Source: Bacteroidota bacterium (GTDB taxonomy: Bacteria > Bacteroidota > Rhodothermia > Rhodothermales > JABDKH01). From it: a stretch of DNA of 42,530 nt. Shown here one piece after another: positions 23,931-32,952 of this stretch. Position 1 is the stretch's first letter, and the number at the start of each line of letters is the position of its first letter. The stretch lies in NCBI GenBank assembly GCA_020437385.1, contig JAGQWL010000348.1, positions 1-42,530 on the forward strand, in the 5' to 3' direction. The notes beneath the pieces were generated by a model. The model did not search any database. It worked only from the letters and a program-made list of their open reading frames with translations, and was not told where the DNA came from. A program made the position numbers and the translations under genes.

Positions 23931-26248
23931 TAATGTGCGACGGTGATGGCCTTCGTGTCCACGTAAACTGCGCCGTCTGCCTTGCCGACCAGGCGGACGT
24001 AGTACAATCCGGAAGTGAGATTGGATCCATCAAGAAAGAGCGAATGGCTCGAACTCGCTGCCATCTGTCGATCCGGAGACCGGAACACGATTCGGCCGAG
24101 CAGATCGAACACCTCATAATGAACCTCAGCGGTCCGCGGAAGCGAGAAGGTCAGCGTAGTGGACTCGGCGAACGGATTCGGATAATTCCCCGTAAGCTCA
24201 AAATCTACTGCATCTTGAAGATCGTCGATGCCAACAGCGTTGGCGTTCTGCCCGCGCGAGATCGAGACGTCCGACACCTTGTAACCAATTGTTGTCGGAC
24301 CGTTCGGGCGCAGTCCCACGACGAATCGGAGCTCGTTCGTCCCTTCAACAAAGAAGTCGCTGCTTACTTCCACCGAATCGCGAACCCAGCGGGTGGCGCC
24401 GATGAGTCGTTCACTGATCGGGACCTCGTGCCCATTGACGAAAAGCTGCATCTCGGATACCTCGTTCAGGTCGAACGTGGACATCGAGATGTATGCCGAA
24501 GGAGCATTGTCCAGTGAAACGTCCACGTTGCGCGTGACTGCCGTCCGCTCAGATTCACCTAGCAGATCAACAACGTCGTTGGGTCGCGGAACTGCGCAGA
24601 TGTCTCCGGGCGATGACCGATCGAATGTCGAGTGGCGCCCCTGACCCGTCGAGTTCTGCCAACCCGCAAGCGTCAGGTCGTTGTAATCGGGAAATCCGAA
24701 CACATTGTCCCGGCTCGGATGATGCCACTTGTTGTAATCCACCGTGAACGATCGGAGAAACTCGGCCCACTCGGCGTGTTTGAAGTCGGTATCGATGAGC
24801 GTGGGTCCTTTCGCATACGGATGATGGAAGATCTCGGACCCGAGGAATTCGTTATTCGTAACGGTCCAGTCCTTGACCTTCAGCGGCAGCTGGCTGCGCG
24901 TCTCGAAGTTCTGAATCACGCGCGTGCCCCCTCCCGCAATCAGCAACTGACTGAAGTTCAGCTCCACATCTTCCCGCGTGGCGTTCCGCGCAAACTTGTT
25001 TCCGTCGACGGTCACTCGTTGCGAGTAGGTCGTGCGAAGCCCGGACCATCCGTTATCACAAAAGACGCTGTTCTTGACGGTTATCGGACCCTGGCTTGCC
25101 TCGATCCATACGCCGTCCAAAAGATTGTCACTCACATTCAACTGGTCGAGAACGGCATCCGAGATGTCATAGTCGAGCCAGAGGCCGCGGCTGTAGTTGT
25201 TTTTCGCCGTGAGTCGGCGGATGGTCAGGCCGTGAACCGAGAGGAGCTTGTTTCCGATCGACCAGCCCTGAAATCCGCCCTGACGCCCGCGCCAATTGTT
25301 GAACGACGTTTCAGCATCCTGAATGTAGAGTCTCTTGTCGCGGAACATCCCCCAACCCTGCCCGCCATGGTAATTGAACTTCACGCGCCTGAGCGTAACA
25401 TCTTCGGATTCGCCCAGGTACAGGCCCTGCCAATTGGTCCAGAGAAAGTCGGTATCCTCGATTAGCGTCCGGTCGGAGCCCGAAATCAATACGGCGGCAC
25501 TTCCGTCCTCCCAGGCCGTTGCCGCGTGTTCGAAAACGATGCCGCGAATGGTCACCGCATCCTCGTAGAACTGCTCCCACAAGCGTTCGCGAACAGCCAC
25601 TTCGACCTTCGCGTTTTCCATGCTGATACCTGACGGCGGCGACACGTAAACCTTGTTTTCGGACTCATTAACGTAGAAGCGACCGGGCGACACCTCGCCC
25701 CGCGAAAGGACCTGTTCGAGGAACTCGCCCTCAACGAAGATCATCTCGCGACGCAGGACGATATCGGCAATCTCCCGAACACCATTCCACGGGTCAGGTG
25801 AAACACCCCAGTCGTACGGCCAGTCATGGACGTAAACGTCGTTCGCATCGAGCTGCCAGTCGGTCCAGATGTCCGCACCCGAAATCACGGCGGTGCCCTT
25901 GTGCTGTGCCTCGACGAGGATCGGGGTTCGATTGTCCGGATCGTTCGAGGGCCAATTCGTATAGCCAAACGAAATGAGCGGCTCACGGTACGTGCCCGGA
26001 TGAAGCACAACCCTGGTGCTCTGGTACTGTCGTTTCCACGCCACCGCCCTGTTCATCGCCTCCTGAATTGTTCGCAGGGGCGCACCTTCGGTGCCGTCAT
26101 TCGAATCCTGACCGATCGTGCCGACAGGATCAACGTGGATTGTGTGGTTGTACGTCTGACCTGCGGCCGAATAAACGGGCAGCAGAATTAGCAGAACGAG
26201 AGCAAGTTGAACCGGAGATCCAGATTCGGCACAAAAACACTTCCTCAT
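23930..26248 (-). CDS. Secreted right-handed parallel beta-helix protein with T9SS sorting domain
   Basis: The 772-residue protein has a signal peptide (LALVLLILLPVYSAAGQ). A beta-helix region follows, opening with a DSNDGTEGAPLRTIQEAM motif and then many coil repeats to about residue 540 (for example WTNWQGLYLGESEDVTLRR). A beta-sandwich-like segment spans about 560-680. A C-terminal type A sorting domain with GNYPNPFAESTTLTFSLP and SGLYYVRLVG covers the last about 85 residues. The sorting domain directs export through the Bacteroidota type IX system and anchoring or release at the cell surface. Beta-helix proteins of this kind include polysaccharide lyases, epimerases and hydrolases. No catalytic residues can be assigned. 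A close paralogue without the sorting domain lies next to it. Role in processing the polymer outside the cell is inferred. Confidence 0.87.
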   Translation of the reverse strand: MRKCFCAESGSPVQLALVLLILLPVYSAAGQTYNHTIHVDPVGTIGQDSNDGTEGAPLRTIQEAMNRAVAWKRQYQSTRVVLHPGTYREPLISFGYTNWPSNDPDNRTPILVEAQHKGTAVISGADIWTDWQLDANDVYVHDWPYDWGVSPDPWNGVREIADIVLRREMIFVEGEFLEQVLSRGEVSPGRFYVNESENKVYVSPPSGISMENAKVEVAVRERLWEQFYEDAVTIRGIVFEHAATAWEDGSAAVLISGSDRTLIEDTDFLWTNWQGLYLGESEDVTLRRVKFNYHGGQGWGMFRDKRLYIQDAETSFNNWRGRQGGFQGWSIGNKLLSVHGLTIRRLTAKNNYSRGLWLDYDISDAVLDQLNVSDNLLDGVWIEASQGPITVKNSVFCDNGWSGLRTTYSQRVTVDGNKFARNATREDVELNFSQLLIAGGGTRVIQNFETRSQLPLKVKDWTVTNNEFLGSEIFHHPYAKGPTLIDTDFKHAEWAEFLRSFTVDYNKWHHPSRDNVFGFPDYNDLTLAGWQNSTGQGRHSTFDRSSPGDICAVPRPNDVVDLLGESERTAVTRNVDVSLDNAPSAYISMSTFDLNEVSEMQLFVNGHEVPISERLIGATRWVRDSVEVSSDFFVEGTNELRFVVGLRPNGPTTIGYKVSDVSISRGQNANAVGIDDLQDAVDFELTGNYPNPFAESTTLTFSLPRTAEVHYEVFDLLGRIVFRSPDRQMAASSSHSLFLDGSNLTSGLYYVRLVGKADGAVYVDTKAITVAH

Positions 26249-26654
26249 TCGAGTAGACCTGTGGGGATAGGGTCAGTCGAGCCTCTAGGCGTCCAAAACC
26301 AACGCTTTGTGTGGGAAATCGGCTTGGGCCCCGCGCTTCGGTGGGAATCCGACGGAGCTTTCTCGATTCAGATCGACAAAGCCCCTGTTTTTTTTAAGCT
26401 TCTCCGGTGACGGTGGTGACCCGCCGGAAGGCCCATCCGAGCCCGGTTCGGAATACGTGTTTCTGCCGCGGGAAACTGCAGAAAACTACCGACCAAACTC
26501 GCAATAGCGGATTAACCCCCGGTCCCCAGACTTCTGTGGGTTCGCGCACTTCTCGCAACTAAATGGAAGACTCTGGGTGGGAAGCCTGCCGGAATTTAGT
26601 CCAACGAGGCGGTTAAGAGATTGGATCTTCTGCAGATATCTAGTAAAGAAACTG
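26249..26654. other. 406-bp intergenic region between the beta-helix genes
   Basis: No gene, clear terminator or RNA structure is recognised. It contains an eight-T run at 26389-26396 on the plus strand, which is the wrong direction to terminate the neighbouring genes. The promoter of the T9SS beta-helix gene should lie in its left part. No trace of a lost sorting domain of the upstream paralogue was found by eye in the three minus-strand frames. Confidence 0.45.
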
Positions 26655-28220
26655 CTAGGATCCGGTGGAGCTTCGACGGTCCTGGCCCGTCCGGGCCTGC
26701 CAATTCGCAAACGTCCACGTGTCGTTCAAGATTCGAAACGACGTGTTGCCACCGGGGCCGGAATAACGGTTCTCGTCGATCACGAGATGCGACAGAAACT
26801 CGGTCCAATCTGCCCGCTTGACCACCTGACCAGTTGAGATCGAAACCGGCCCATGGATTTCGTTGTGCGTGATCACCCACTCCCGGAGCGTCAGGGGCAA
26901 ATCCCGTCGGGACTCGAAATCGCGCGTCACGCGTGTCCCGGTGCCGTCGAGTTCAATCTGGGATGTGCCGTTGCCGGTGATTCGGTTGTTATCGATGACC
27001 ACGAGGCGCGAATAGGTGCTTCGGATCCCACTCTCGACGTTGTCCGAGATTGTGCTGTTCTTCACGGTTACAGGCCCCTGCGACGCCTCAATCCACAAGC
27101 CGTCGCGCGAATTGCGACTCAGGATGACGCTGTCCAGAACGACGGCGCTGATGTCGTAGTCGAGCCAGATACCGCGAGAGTAGTTCTCAACAGCCACGTG
27201 ATTCTTGATGAGCGCATTGTGTACGGATAGCAGCTTGTTTCCCATTGACCACCCGTCAAATCCGCCGAGATGCCCGCGCCAGTTGTTGCGCGAGGTCTCG
27301 TTGCCAACAGCTTCAACATCGGTTACGCGAAAGAACCCCCAACCCTGTCCTCCGTTGTCGTTCATCTCGGACGAGAGAACTTTTATGTTCGAGGACTCCC
27401 CCACGTACAACCCCTGCCAGTTTGTGTTGGATACCTTGCAATCCTCGAACACCACGTTGCGCGATCCGGAAATCCGCACGGCCGCGTCGCCGGGGTCCCA
27501 CGGAGTTGACGCGTGTTCGAAGTTGATGCCGCGGATCGTCACGTTGTTCTCATAGTTCTGATCCCAGAGGCGTTCTCGCACAGCGAGCTCGATCAGGTGA
27601 TCAGCGGGGAGCGAGCCGGCTTCGAGATTGAGCACTACACGGCCTGTCCGTTCGTCAATGAGGAAACGGCCGGGGGCGAGGTCCTTTTCGCGAAGCACTT
27701 GATCCAGCCGCTGGCCGTCGAGAAAAAGCATTTCGCGCCGCAAAACGATGTCGGCCACTTCCCTGTCGCCCTTCCAGGGATTCGGCGAAACGCCCCATGA
27801 ATATGCCCAGTCGTGTGTGAAGACGCCGGGCGTTTCGGTGGGCTTCCACGCATCAAACTCCTCGGATCCGCGGACGAACACGGTGCCAATCGTAGCCGCC
27901 TCAATTACGATCGGAGTATCGTTGCCGGGATCGTTGTTCTTCCAGTTCGTGTATGCAAATTCGATCGGGCCCTCGCGGTAAACACCGGGATGCACCACGA
28001 TTCGGGTCGCTATTCGCTTTTTCTTCAGTTCGACGGCACGCCGTACTGCTGCGCCTATCGACTTCATGGGCCGCGCAGACGAGCCGTCACTGAAATCCGA
28101 CGCATCCGGGTGCGCGACATCGACATCAATTCGGACCTCGTCGAGTCGCAATCCGCCTGATTGGCCGAGAATCGAACCAACGAATGCGACGAGCAGAATG
28201 AACGCGACGAGCCGCATCAT
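26655..28220 (-). CDS. Secreted parallel beta-helix protein lacking a T9SS sorting domain
   Basis: The 521-residue protein starts with a signal peptide (LVAFILLVAFVGSILGQ) and aligns over nearly its whole length with the neighbour at 23930-26248. Shared blocks include HDWAYSWGVSPNPW, VADIVLRREMLFLDG, AVRERLWDQNYE, NWQGLYVGESS and WIEASQGPVTVKNS. It ends near the point where the paralogue passes from the beta-helix to the sandwich domain, so it lacks both the sandwich and the sorting domain. It may be periplasmic or exported differently, or it may be a truncated duplicate. Its ATG overlaps the stop of the upstream GT4 as ATGA, which argues that it is an active operon member. Confidence 0.83.
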   Translation of the reverse strand: MMRLVAFILLVAFVGSILGQSGGLRLDEVRIDVDVAHPDASDFSDGSSARPMKSIGAAVRRAVELKKKRIATRIVVHPGVYREGPIEFAYTNWKNNDPGNDTPIVIEAATIGTVFVRGSEEFDAWKPTETPGVFTHDWAYSWGVSPNPWKGDREVADIVLRREMLFLDGQRLDQVLREKDLAPGRFLIDERTGRVVLNLEAGSLPADHLIELAVRERLWDQNYENNVTIRGINFEHASTPWDPGDAAVRISGSRNVVFEDCKVSNTNWQGLYVGESSNIKVLSSEMNDNGGQGWGFFRVTDVEAVGNETSRNNWRGHLGGFDGWSMGNKLLSVHNALIKNHVAVENYSRGIWLDYDISAVVLDSVILSRNSRDGLWIEASQGPVTVKNSTISDNVESGIRSTYSRLVVIDNNRITGNGTSQIELDGTGTRVTRDFESRRDLPLTLREWVITHNEIHGPVSISTGQVVKRADWTEFLSHLVIDENRYSGPGGNTSFRILNDTWTFANWQARTGQDRRSSTGS

Positions 28221-29401
28221 GCTGTCGCCCTCACATCTTCGATGGCTTCTCGATACACCGAGATCAACTGCCGATAATTACTGTCAGTCGAGAACTTCTC
28301 TTCGTAGACGCGCCTGGCCTCCCGACGCATCTCGTCCCGTGCCGCGTGATTTGCCGACATCCAGTTGATCTTGTCGGCAAGCTCGACCGGATCGCCCGGC
28401 GAGAAATGAAGGCCCGTTTGCCCCTCATCCACCAGTTCCTCGATCGCACCAATTCGAGATACGATCGCAGGCGTTCCAACCGCAAACGACTCTGCGACGA
28501 CGCGGCCGAACGTCTCGTACCAGACAGACGGAACCACTACCGCACATGCAGACGCCATCAAGTCGTAGATCTCTGCCGGTTTTCGTTGACCCAGCCATTC
28601 GACTCCTTCGTTCTCCGCCGCCACTTTTAGAACGTCTTCGCGCAAGGGGCCGTCCCCCGCAATCTTCAGCTTCAAGTCAGTCTTCTGTTTCGACCAGGCT
28701 TCGAGTAGCACGTTGATCCCCTTGTCTACAGTCAGTCGGCCGACGAAAAGGATATAGCCACCGTCGCCGGGACCCGGCCTCAGGTCCGCGTTTACGAAAT
28801 GCGGCTTGACGACAATTTTCTCCTGCGGAATGCCTCCCTCGACGAATTTCGACTTCCCAAAATCCGTCATGGAGATATATCGGTTGACTGCCTGGTTCCA
28901 CGTTCCAAGCGCCCGGTGCGTGACGAGCATTGCGGCGACGGCACCACTTGCGACAGTCGATCCACGGTAGCAACGATGGACGACGGCCGGTAGCGGCATC
29001 TTTCCGAGGCACAGCTCACAGATCTTTCCGTCACGGTAGAACAGGGACCCAGGACAGAGCATCCTGTAATTGTGCAGCGTCTGGACAACGGCAACGCCGT
29101 GCTTTCGGGCAGCGTGATAGATCGCCGGCGACAACAGGGGCAGCGTGTTGTGCACGTGCATCACGTCAGGACGTTCTCGCTCGAGAATCTCTGCCACCTG
29201 AGCGTAGGAGGTCCGGCTCCAGATCGTACCGACGCCCGCCGCCGCTCGCTGCAGAACGGACATCGTATCAATCGAGTCGTTGTGGACGGCAACGCGTACG
29301 ACAGGATGTCCCTTGCGCTCAAGCAGCGCAGACTCATCCTCAAAGACGCCGTCCTCCCCTCCCGGTTGCTGATAGTAATTATGTACGACCAGAACCTTCA
29401 T
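28217..29401 (-). CDS. Glycosyltransferase family 4
   Basis: The protein is 394 residues from the ATG at 29401; a TTG two codons upstream is possible. It has MKVLVVHNYYQQPGGEDGVF, TLHNYRMLCPGSLFYRDGK, a second-domain start GYILFVGRLTVDKGINVLLE and the donor motif YETFGRVVAESFAVGTPAI with E-x7-E. A cysteine pair at ICELCLG is typical of one GT4 subgroup. It overlaps the methyltransferase gene by 23 bp upstream and the beta-helix gene by 4 bp downstream. Donor and acceptor are unknown. Confidence 0.88.
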   Translation of the reverse strand: MKVLVVHNYYQQPGGEDGVFEDESALLERKGHPVVRVAVHNDSIDTMSVLQRAAAGVGTIWSRTSYAQVAEILERERPDVMHVHNTLPLLSPAIYHAARKHGVAVVQTLHNYRMLCPGSLFYRDGKICELCLGKMPLPAVVHRCYRGSTVASGAVAAMLVTHRALGTWNQAVNRYISMTDFGKSKFVEGGIPQEKIVVKPHFVNADLRPGPGDGGYILFVGRLTVDKGINVLLEAWSKQKTDLKLKIAGDGPLREDVLKVAAENEGVEWLGQRKPAEIYDLMASACAVVVPSVWYETFGRVVAESFAVGTPAIVSRIGAIEELVDEGQTGLHFSPGDPVELADKINWMSANHAARDEMRREARRVYEEKFSTDSNYRQLISVYREAIEDVRATA

Positions 29402-30194
29402 TCGCAAAAAAGGCCACCCCTAACAAACTGTCCTTGACATCCTCTCTCACAACCGCCGAGTACCCGGGTCGATGCTTTTTCGACCACTCAAGAAACGCCG
29501 GATTCTCGTCAATATCGTCCGCGATCACCGCTCCATTTGGAGACAAGTGCTGAGAAACCTTCTCCAGCTCGTAGCTGATGTTCTTGTACGTGTGCAGACT
29601 GTCGTGCACAAAGAGATCCACCGTACCGATGGTCTTCAGTACGCCGGGCAGCACGCGTCTTGAGGGTCCACGTGTAAGCGTCCAACGGCTGCGGACGGCA
29701 TCGCGAATCAGAATTCCCACGTAGGAATCGACATTGGGACCGAGGGGCGGAAGATCTACGGAGTGAAGGGATCCTTCCCCATTTTGCTCGAGCGCTTCCA
29801 GGATAAACGCGGACGTGACTCCATAGGCGACACCCGTTTCGAGGACCGATTTCGGCCTCAGGACTCTAACGGCGGCATAACAGAGTCGGGCCAACGCAAA
29901 GTCGGCGCTGTGGATGTGGGCGATCGGACCATCGTTGAGCGCCTGCATCCGCTCTCGGACCTGCTTCTCGATTTCCGTTGCCTCGGCCCGGATCGCGCCC
30001 GGATCGACAGAATTGAGGCTCGATATTCGATCGAAAACCTCTGCATATTGTACCGTTTCGTACTCGGGCGGCTCCACAAACATCAGATCCGATCGAACGT
30101 CTATTATCGTGGCGATACGGTCGATGGCCTCGATCGGATTGTTGACTGAAAGTCTCAGCCACTGCAGGAGTTTGTTAGCCTTCGAAGCTGGCAT
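29379..30194 (-). CDS. Class I SAM-dependent methyltransferase
   Basis: The 271-residue protein has a Rossmann methyltransferase core. The SAM-binding strand is SVLETGVAYGVTSAFILEAL near residues 117-136, followed by GSLHSVDLPPLGPNV, VDLFVHDSLHTYKNISYELE and GAVIADDIDENPAF. The pattern fits the Methyltransf_24 group, which includes O-methyltransferases of surface glycans. The first about 110 residues form a helical extension of unknown role. It probably methylates a sugar hydroxyl of the repeat unit. It sits 80 bp after the Wzy/WaaL-like gene. Confidence 0.8.
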   Translation of the reverse strand: MPASKANKLLQWLRLSVNNPIEAIDRIATIIDVRSDLMFVEPPEYETVQYAEVFDRISSLNSVDPGAIRAEATEIEKQVRERMQALNDGPIAHIHSADFALARLCYAAVRVLRPKSVLETGVAYGVTSAFILEALEQNGEGSLHSVDLPPLGPNVDSYVGILIRDAVRSRWTLTRGPSRRVLPGVLKTIGTVDLFVHDSLHTYKNISYELEKVSQHLSPNGAVIADDIDENPAFLEWSKKHRPGYSAVVREDVKDSLLGVAFFANEGSGRT

Positions 30195-30274
30195 CTCGAT
30201 TCTTGCTTATTGAATTTGCACTATTCTCCTCAACACGCCGCGTACCGTTTCACCCGACACCAGCGCTCGATACA

Positions 30275-31696
30275 TCAGTCGTACTGCTGGACCACCTCGC
30301 TCTCGAAGCGCCGCGGCGGACCGAAATTCTCTGGCCTGCGCAACCGAATCCGCCGATCATAGGCGACGGACGCTGCGACGATTCCGCCCATCATCCAGAT
30401 CAGAACTGCACTCTGATGGAACGGAAGCGAGATCTCCGATTCGAAGAATCCTTCGACAAGGAGGACAAAAAGGATTCCAAGGACCATCAATGCGTCCACG
30501 TGTTTGAACCGCCAGGCATGCATTACCACCCAACCCAGCCACAGGACAAAACCAAGAAGGGCGAAGATGCCGGCACCTCCTAGAACCTCGAGGTAACCGT
30601 TGTGCGCGCCGATGAATGCCTTATCCGGGAGAGTGGACAGTACGTCCGGTCTTGACATGTACGAGCGGACGCCGCCAATGTAGCCTAAGCCGAGCGGATG
30701 CGATGCCACCCCGTTCAGCAGTACCGCCGCTGCCTCTGTACGGCCATTCAGCGTTGCAAGGCTTTTCGCCTGGATCTCTGCGTCCTTCAATGCCCAGTAG
30801 TCTCGAACGATGAATCGTTCGTAGTTGCGATCAAGGTACCACGTTACTCGCTGTGAGGTGCCATACAGCATTCCGATCCCGATGAGGCCGATCATCCCCG
30901 CGACTGCAACGGCCGTCAGGTTGACCACGTTTTTTGCAAGCTTTCCGTTCGCCCAGAACATCATGAACGCGCCGACTGCCATACCGAGATACGCCGAACG
31001 GGTCTGACCCAACATGAGCCAGTAAAACCCGAAGAGAATCGGAAAGACGTACAGCAGTCGTCTCCGCGACTTGTTCAGCAGGAAGAAGTGGATACCCAGA
31101 TAGACGGATACAACCGAGAGAAGCGGTGCATACGCAAATCCTTCCCCTCGAAGGCGCGCACCGAAGACTCCAGTCGACACGAGCTGCGGAAACATGAGGT
31201 AGATTGCCGAGACGAAGAGAAGGAGGAAGACAGCAGTCCACAACAGGTATTGCAGCACTCGGGATATCGGAAGCACTCCGCCGTAAATCTTGAGTGCCAT
31301 GTGAACCGTCGCAATGATCAGCAGAAACATCATAACGACGTTGGCGGCGGTAAACATCGGAACCGGCGACAGCACGATCGAAACAAACATCCCGACCAGA
31401 TAGAGCGAGACAAACGCCACCGGTTTCCCGATCTCGGAAAGCATCTGCTGCAACAGGCGGCGCTCGCGGATGATGAGTATGAGGGCGATGGTTCCGAACA
31501 GTAGCCACCAGACGAGTCTGATGTAGTTCCAGATATCCTGATCTCCCTGAAGACTGGAAAGTCCGCTTCGGTCGTCGTCGACGGCTGTACGAATCGCAGG
31601 CGGTCCGAGCAGCATCCAGAAGATCGGCAGCGAGAAGATCGAGGCAATCTTCTGCGCCGGCGCCGAGTTTGATATTCTTTCCTGAATTCGATTCAT
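30275..31696 (-). CDS. O-antigen ligase/polymerase family membrane protein (Wzy/WaaL-like)
   Basis: The 473-residue protein has about 11-12 membrane spans. The Wzy_C-like signatures are GQTRSAYLGMAVGAF and, after the long periplasmic loop, AFIGAHNGYLEVLGGAGIF. It probably polymerises repeat units in the periplasm, since it is in the same transcript as the Wzx flippase and Wzc. The ligase role is an alternative. The ATG at 31696 shares one base with the stop of the upstream GT4 gene (TGATG), pointing to coupled translation. It is one of two members of this superfamily in the window. Confidence 0.85.
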   Translation of the reverse strand: MNRIQERISNSAPAQKIASIFSLPIFWMLLGPPAIRTAVDDDRSGLSSLQGDQDIWNYIRLVWWLLFGTIALILIIRERRLLQQMLSEIGKPVAFVSLYLVGMFVSIVLSPVPMFTAANVVMMFLLIIATVHMALKIYGGVLPISRVLQYLLWTAVFLLLFVSAIYLMFPQLVSTGVFGARLRGEGFAYAPLLSVVSVYLGIHFFLLNKSRRRLLYVFPILFGFYWLMLGQTRSAYLGMAVGAFMMFWANGKLAKNVVNLTAVAVAGMIGLIGIGMLYGTSQRVTWYLDRNYERFIVRDYWALKDAEIQAKSLATLNGRTEAAAVLLNGVASHPLGLGYIGGVRSYMSRPDVLSTLPDKAFIGAHNGYLEVLGGAGIFALLGFVLWLGWVVMHAWRFKHVDALMVLGILFVLLVEGFFESEISLPFHQSAVLIWMMGGIVAASVAYDRRIRLRRPENFGPPRRFESEVVQQYD

Positions 31697-32952
31697 CAAT
31701 GCGTCTCCGCGGTCGTAGTCACTCTGCCAAGCACCTCTTCGTAGGCGTCGACTATTTCATCCGCCTTGCGCTCCCAGGAAAACAGCTCCCGTGCCCGTTC
31801 CTGCGCCCCGGCTCCAAGCGTCGAAACAGTTTGAGGGTCATCCACGGCGGACTGCATCGCTTCCTGGAGCCGCCGAATGCCGGTCTCCGTGTCACCGGCA
31901 GACAATTTGAATCCGGAGTGAGAATCGACCATCAGCGCCGGCCCCCCGAGGTCAAAACAAATCACGGGTCGGCCCGCTGCCATCGCCTCGATACACACCC
32001 AGCCTCCCGAATCGTGCAAGCTCGGATGCAGCAGCACGTGCGACTTCCCGAGTACGGCGAACGTCTCGTCGCGACTGATGTTGCCTGTGAACTTCACAGC
32101 ATCAGCGATGCCGAGTTCTTCGGCCAGGCGTTCGAGCCGGTTTCGATCCGGGCCGTCCCCTACCAGCCAATATTCGCTTCCCCGCCGATCCATGCGGGCG
32201 AACGCCCGCATCGACATCGAGAAGCCTTTCCAGTTCAGCATTCGGCCGATACTGACAAAGCGGATGGGCGCGGGCGGAACCGCAGGGATGGCGCCGAGGC
32301 TCGCGAAATCCTTGCTGGCGAGTGCCGCGTTACCAAGTATCCTCGTACTGGCAACGTTCAAATCGCGCAACTTCGCGTCGGTTTCGGCGGTCGTAGGCAG
32401 TGCCATCCGACAATTTCGCGCGGCCCGTCTGACAAACGGATCGAGTTGCCCCAGCGATCGCGCAGCGCTGCGAGCCATTTCGAAGAGCTTGTCACGAGGC
32501 GGAAAATCGGCCCAGAAACCCGGAGGGGCCGATTCGCCACCGCCGATCGGCCCCCAGACGAGTGGGATGCCCAGACGGGTCAGGAACGTCGGGCTCCAAT
32601 AGCGCCCGAACGTTACGTGGTGGGCCAAATCGAAATTAGCGCCCCTGTGAAGTTCGTGTGCCAGCCGGGCCGCCCCGATCTGCCACAGATAATAGTACGC
32701 CTGCACGCCGCGGTGACCTCGCTTCCACCACCTTGCCCACTTCGGCAGATCGTAGTAAACGAAACGCAGGCCGGGTTCAGGATCCTGTTCAAGGGCACGG
32801 TCGATCGCGTCGCGGTTGTTTTCACGCGTAATGACGACAAGGTCTTCAACCCGACGGCCGACTTCCCGAACGATGTTCCACCCGATTCCGGTTTCTGATC
32901 CGGTCTCCGGCTCACACGCATACGCAGTTGCGATAACCGACAGCTGCTTCAT
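31696..32952 (-). CDS. Glycosyltransferase family 4
   Basis: The 418-residue protein is a GT-B glycosyltransferase opening with LSVIATAYACEPETGSETGI. It has WGPIGGGESAPPG in the first domain, RFVSIGRMLNWKGFSMSMRA at the start of the second, and the donor site HDSGGWVCIEAMAAGRPVI. In the latter the first acid of E-x7-E is Asp followed by Ser-Gly-Gly, a common variant. It overlaps the kinase-like gene upstream (ATGA) and the Wzy/WaaL-like gene downstream (TGATG), so it belongs to a tightly coupled group. Confidence 0.87.
   Translation of the reverse strand: MKQLSVIATAYACEPETGSETGIGWNIVREVGRRVEDLVVITRENNRDAIDRALEQDPEPGLRFVYYDLPKWARWWKRGHRGVQAYYYLWQIGAARLAHELHRGANFDLAHHVTFGRYWSPTFLTRLGIPLVWGPIGGGESAPPGFWADFPPRDKLFEMARSAARSLGQLDPFVRRAARNCRMALPTTAETDAKLRDLNVASTRILGNAALASKDFASLGAIPAVPPAPIRFVSIGRMLNWKGFSMSMRAFARMDRRGSEYWLVGDGPDRNRLERLAEELGIADAVKFTGNISRDETFAVLGKSHVLLHPSLHDSGGWVCIEAMAAGRPVICFDLGGPALMVDSHSGFKLSAGDTETGIRRLQEAMQSAVDDPQTVSTLGAGAQERARELFSWERKADEIVDAYEEVLGRVTTTAETH

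Noticed and set aside
26389-26396. Eight-T run as a terminator
   Set aside because: It lies on the plus strand with no plus-strand gene upstream and no convincing stem before it; the neighbouring genes are on the minus strand.
26486-26710. Frame-shifted remainder of the truncated beta-helix protein
   Set aside because: The 74-codon minus-strand frame after the stop was compared by eye with the paralogue's sandwich and sorting domains and shows no similarity.
31669-32898. Plus-strand open frame of 409 codons
   Set aside because: Despite its length it is the exact antisense of the GT4 gene at 31696-32952, which has clear GT motifs and coupled start and stop codons. Its translation is rich in Arg, Pro and His and matches nothing.
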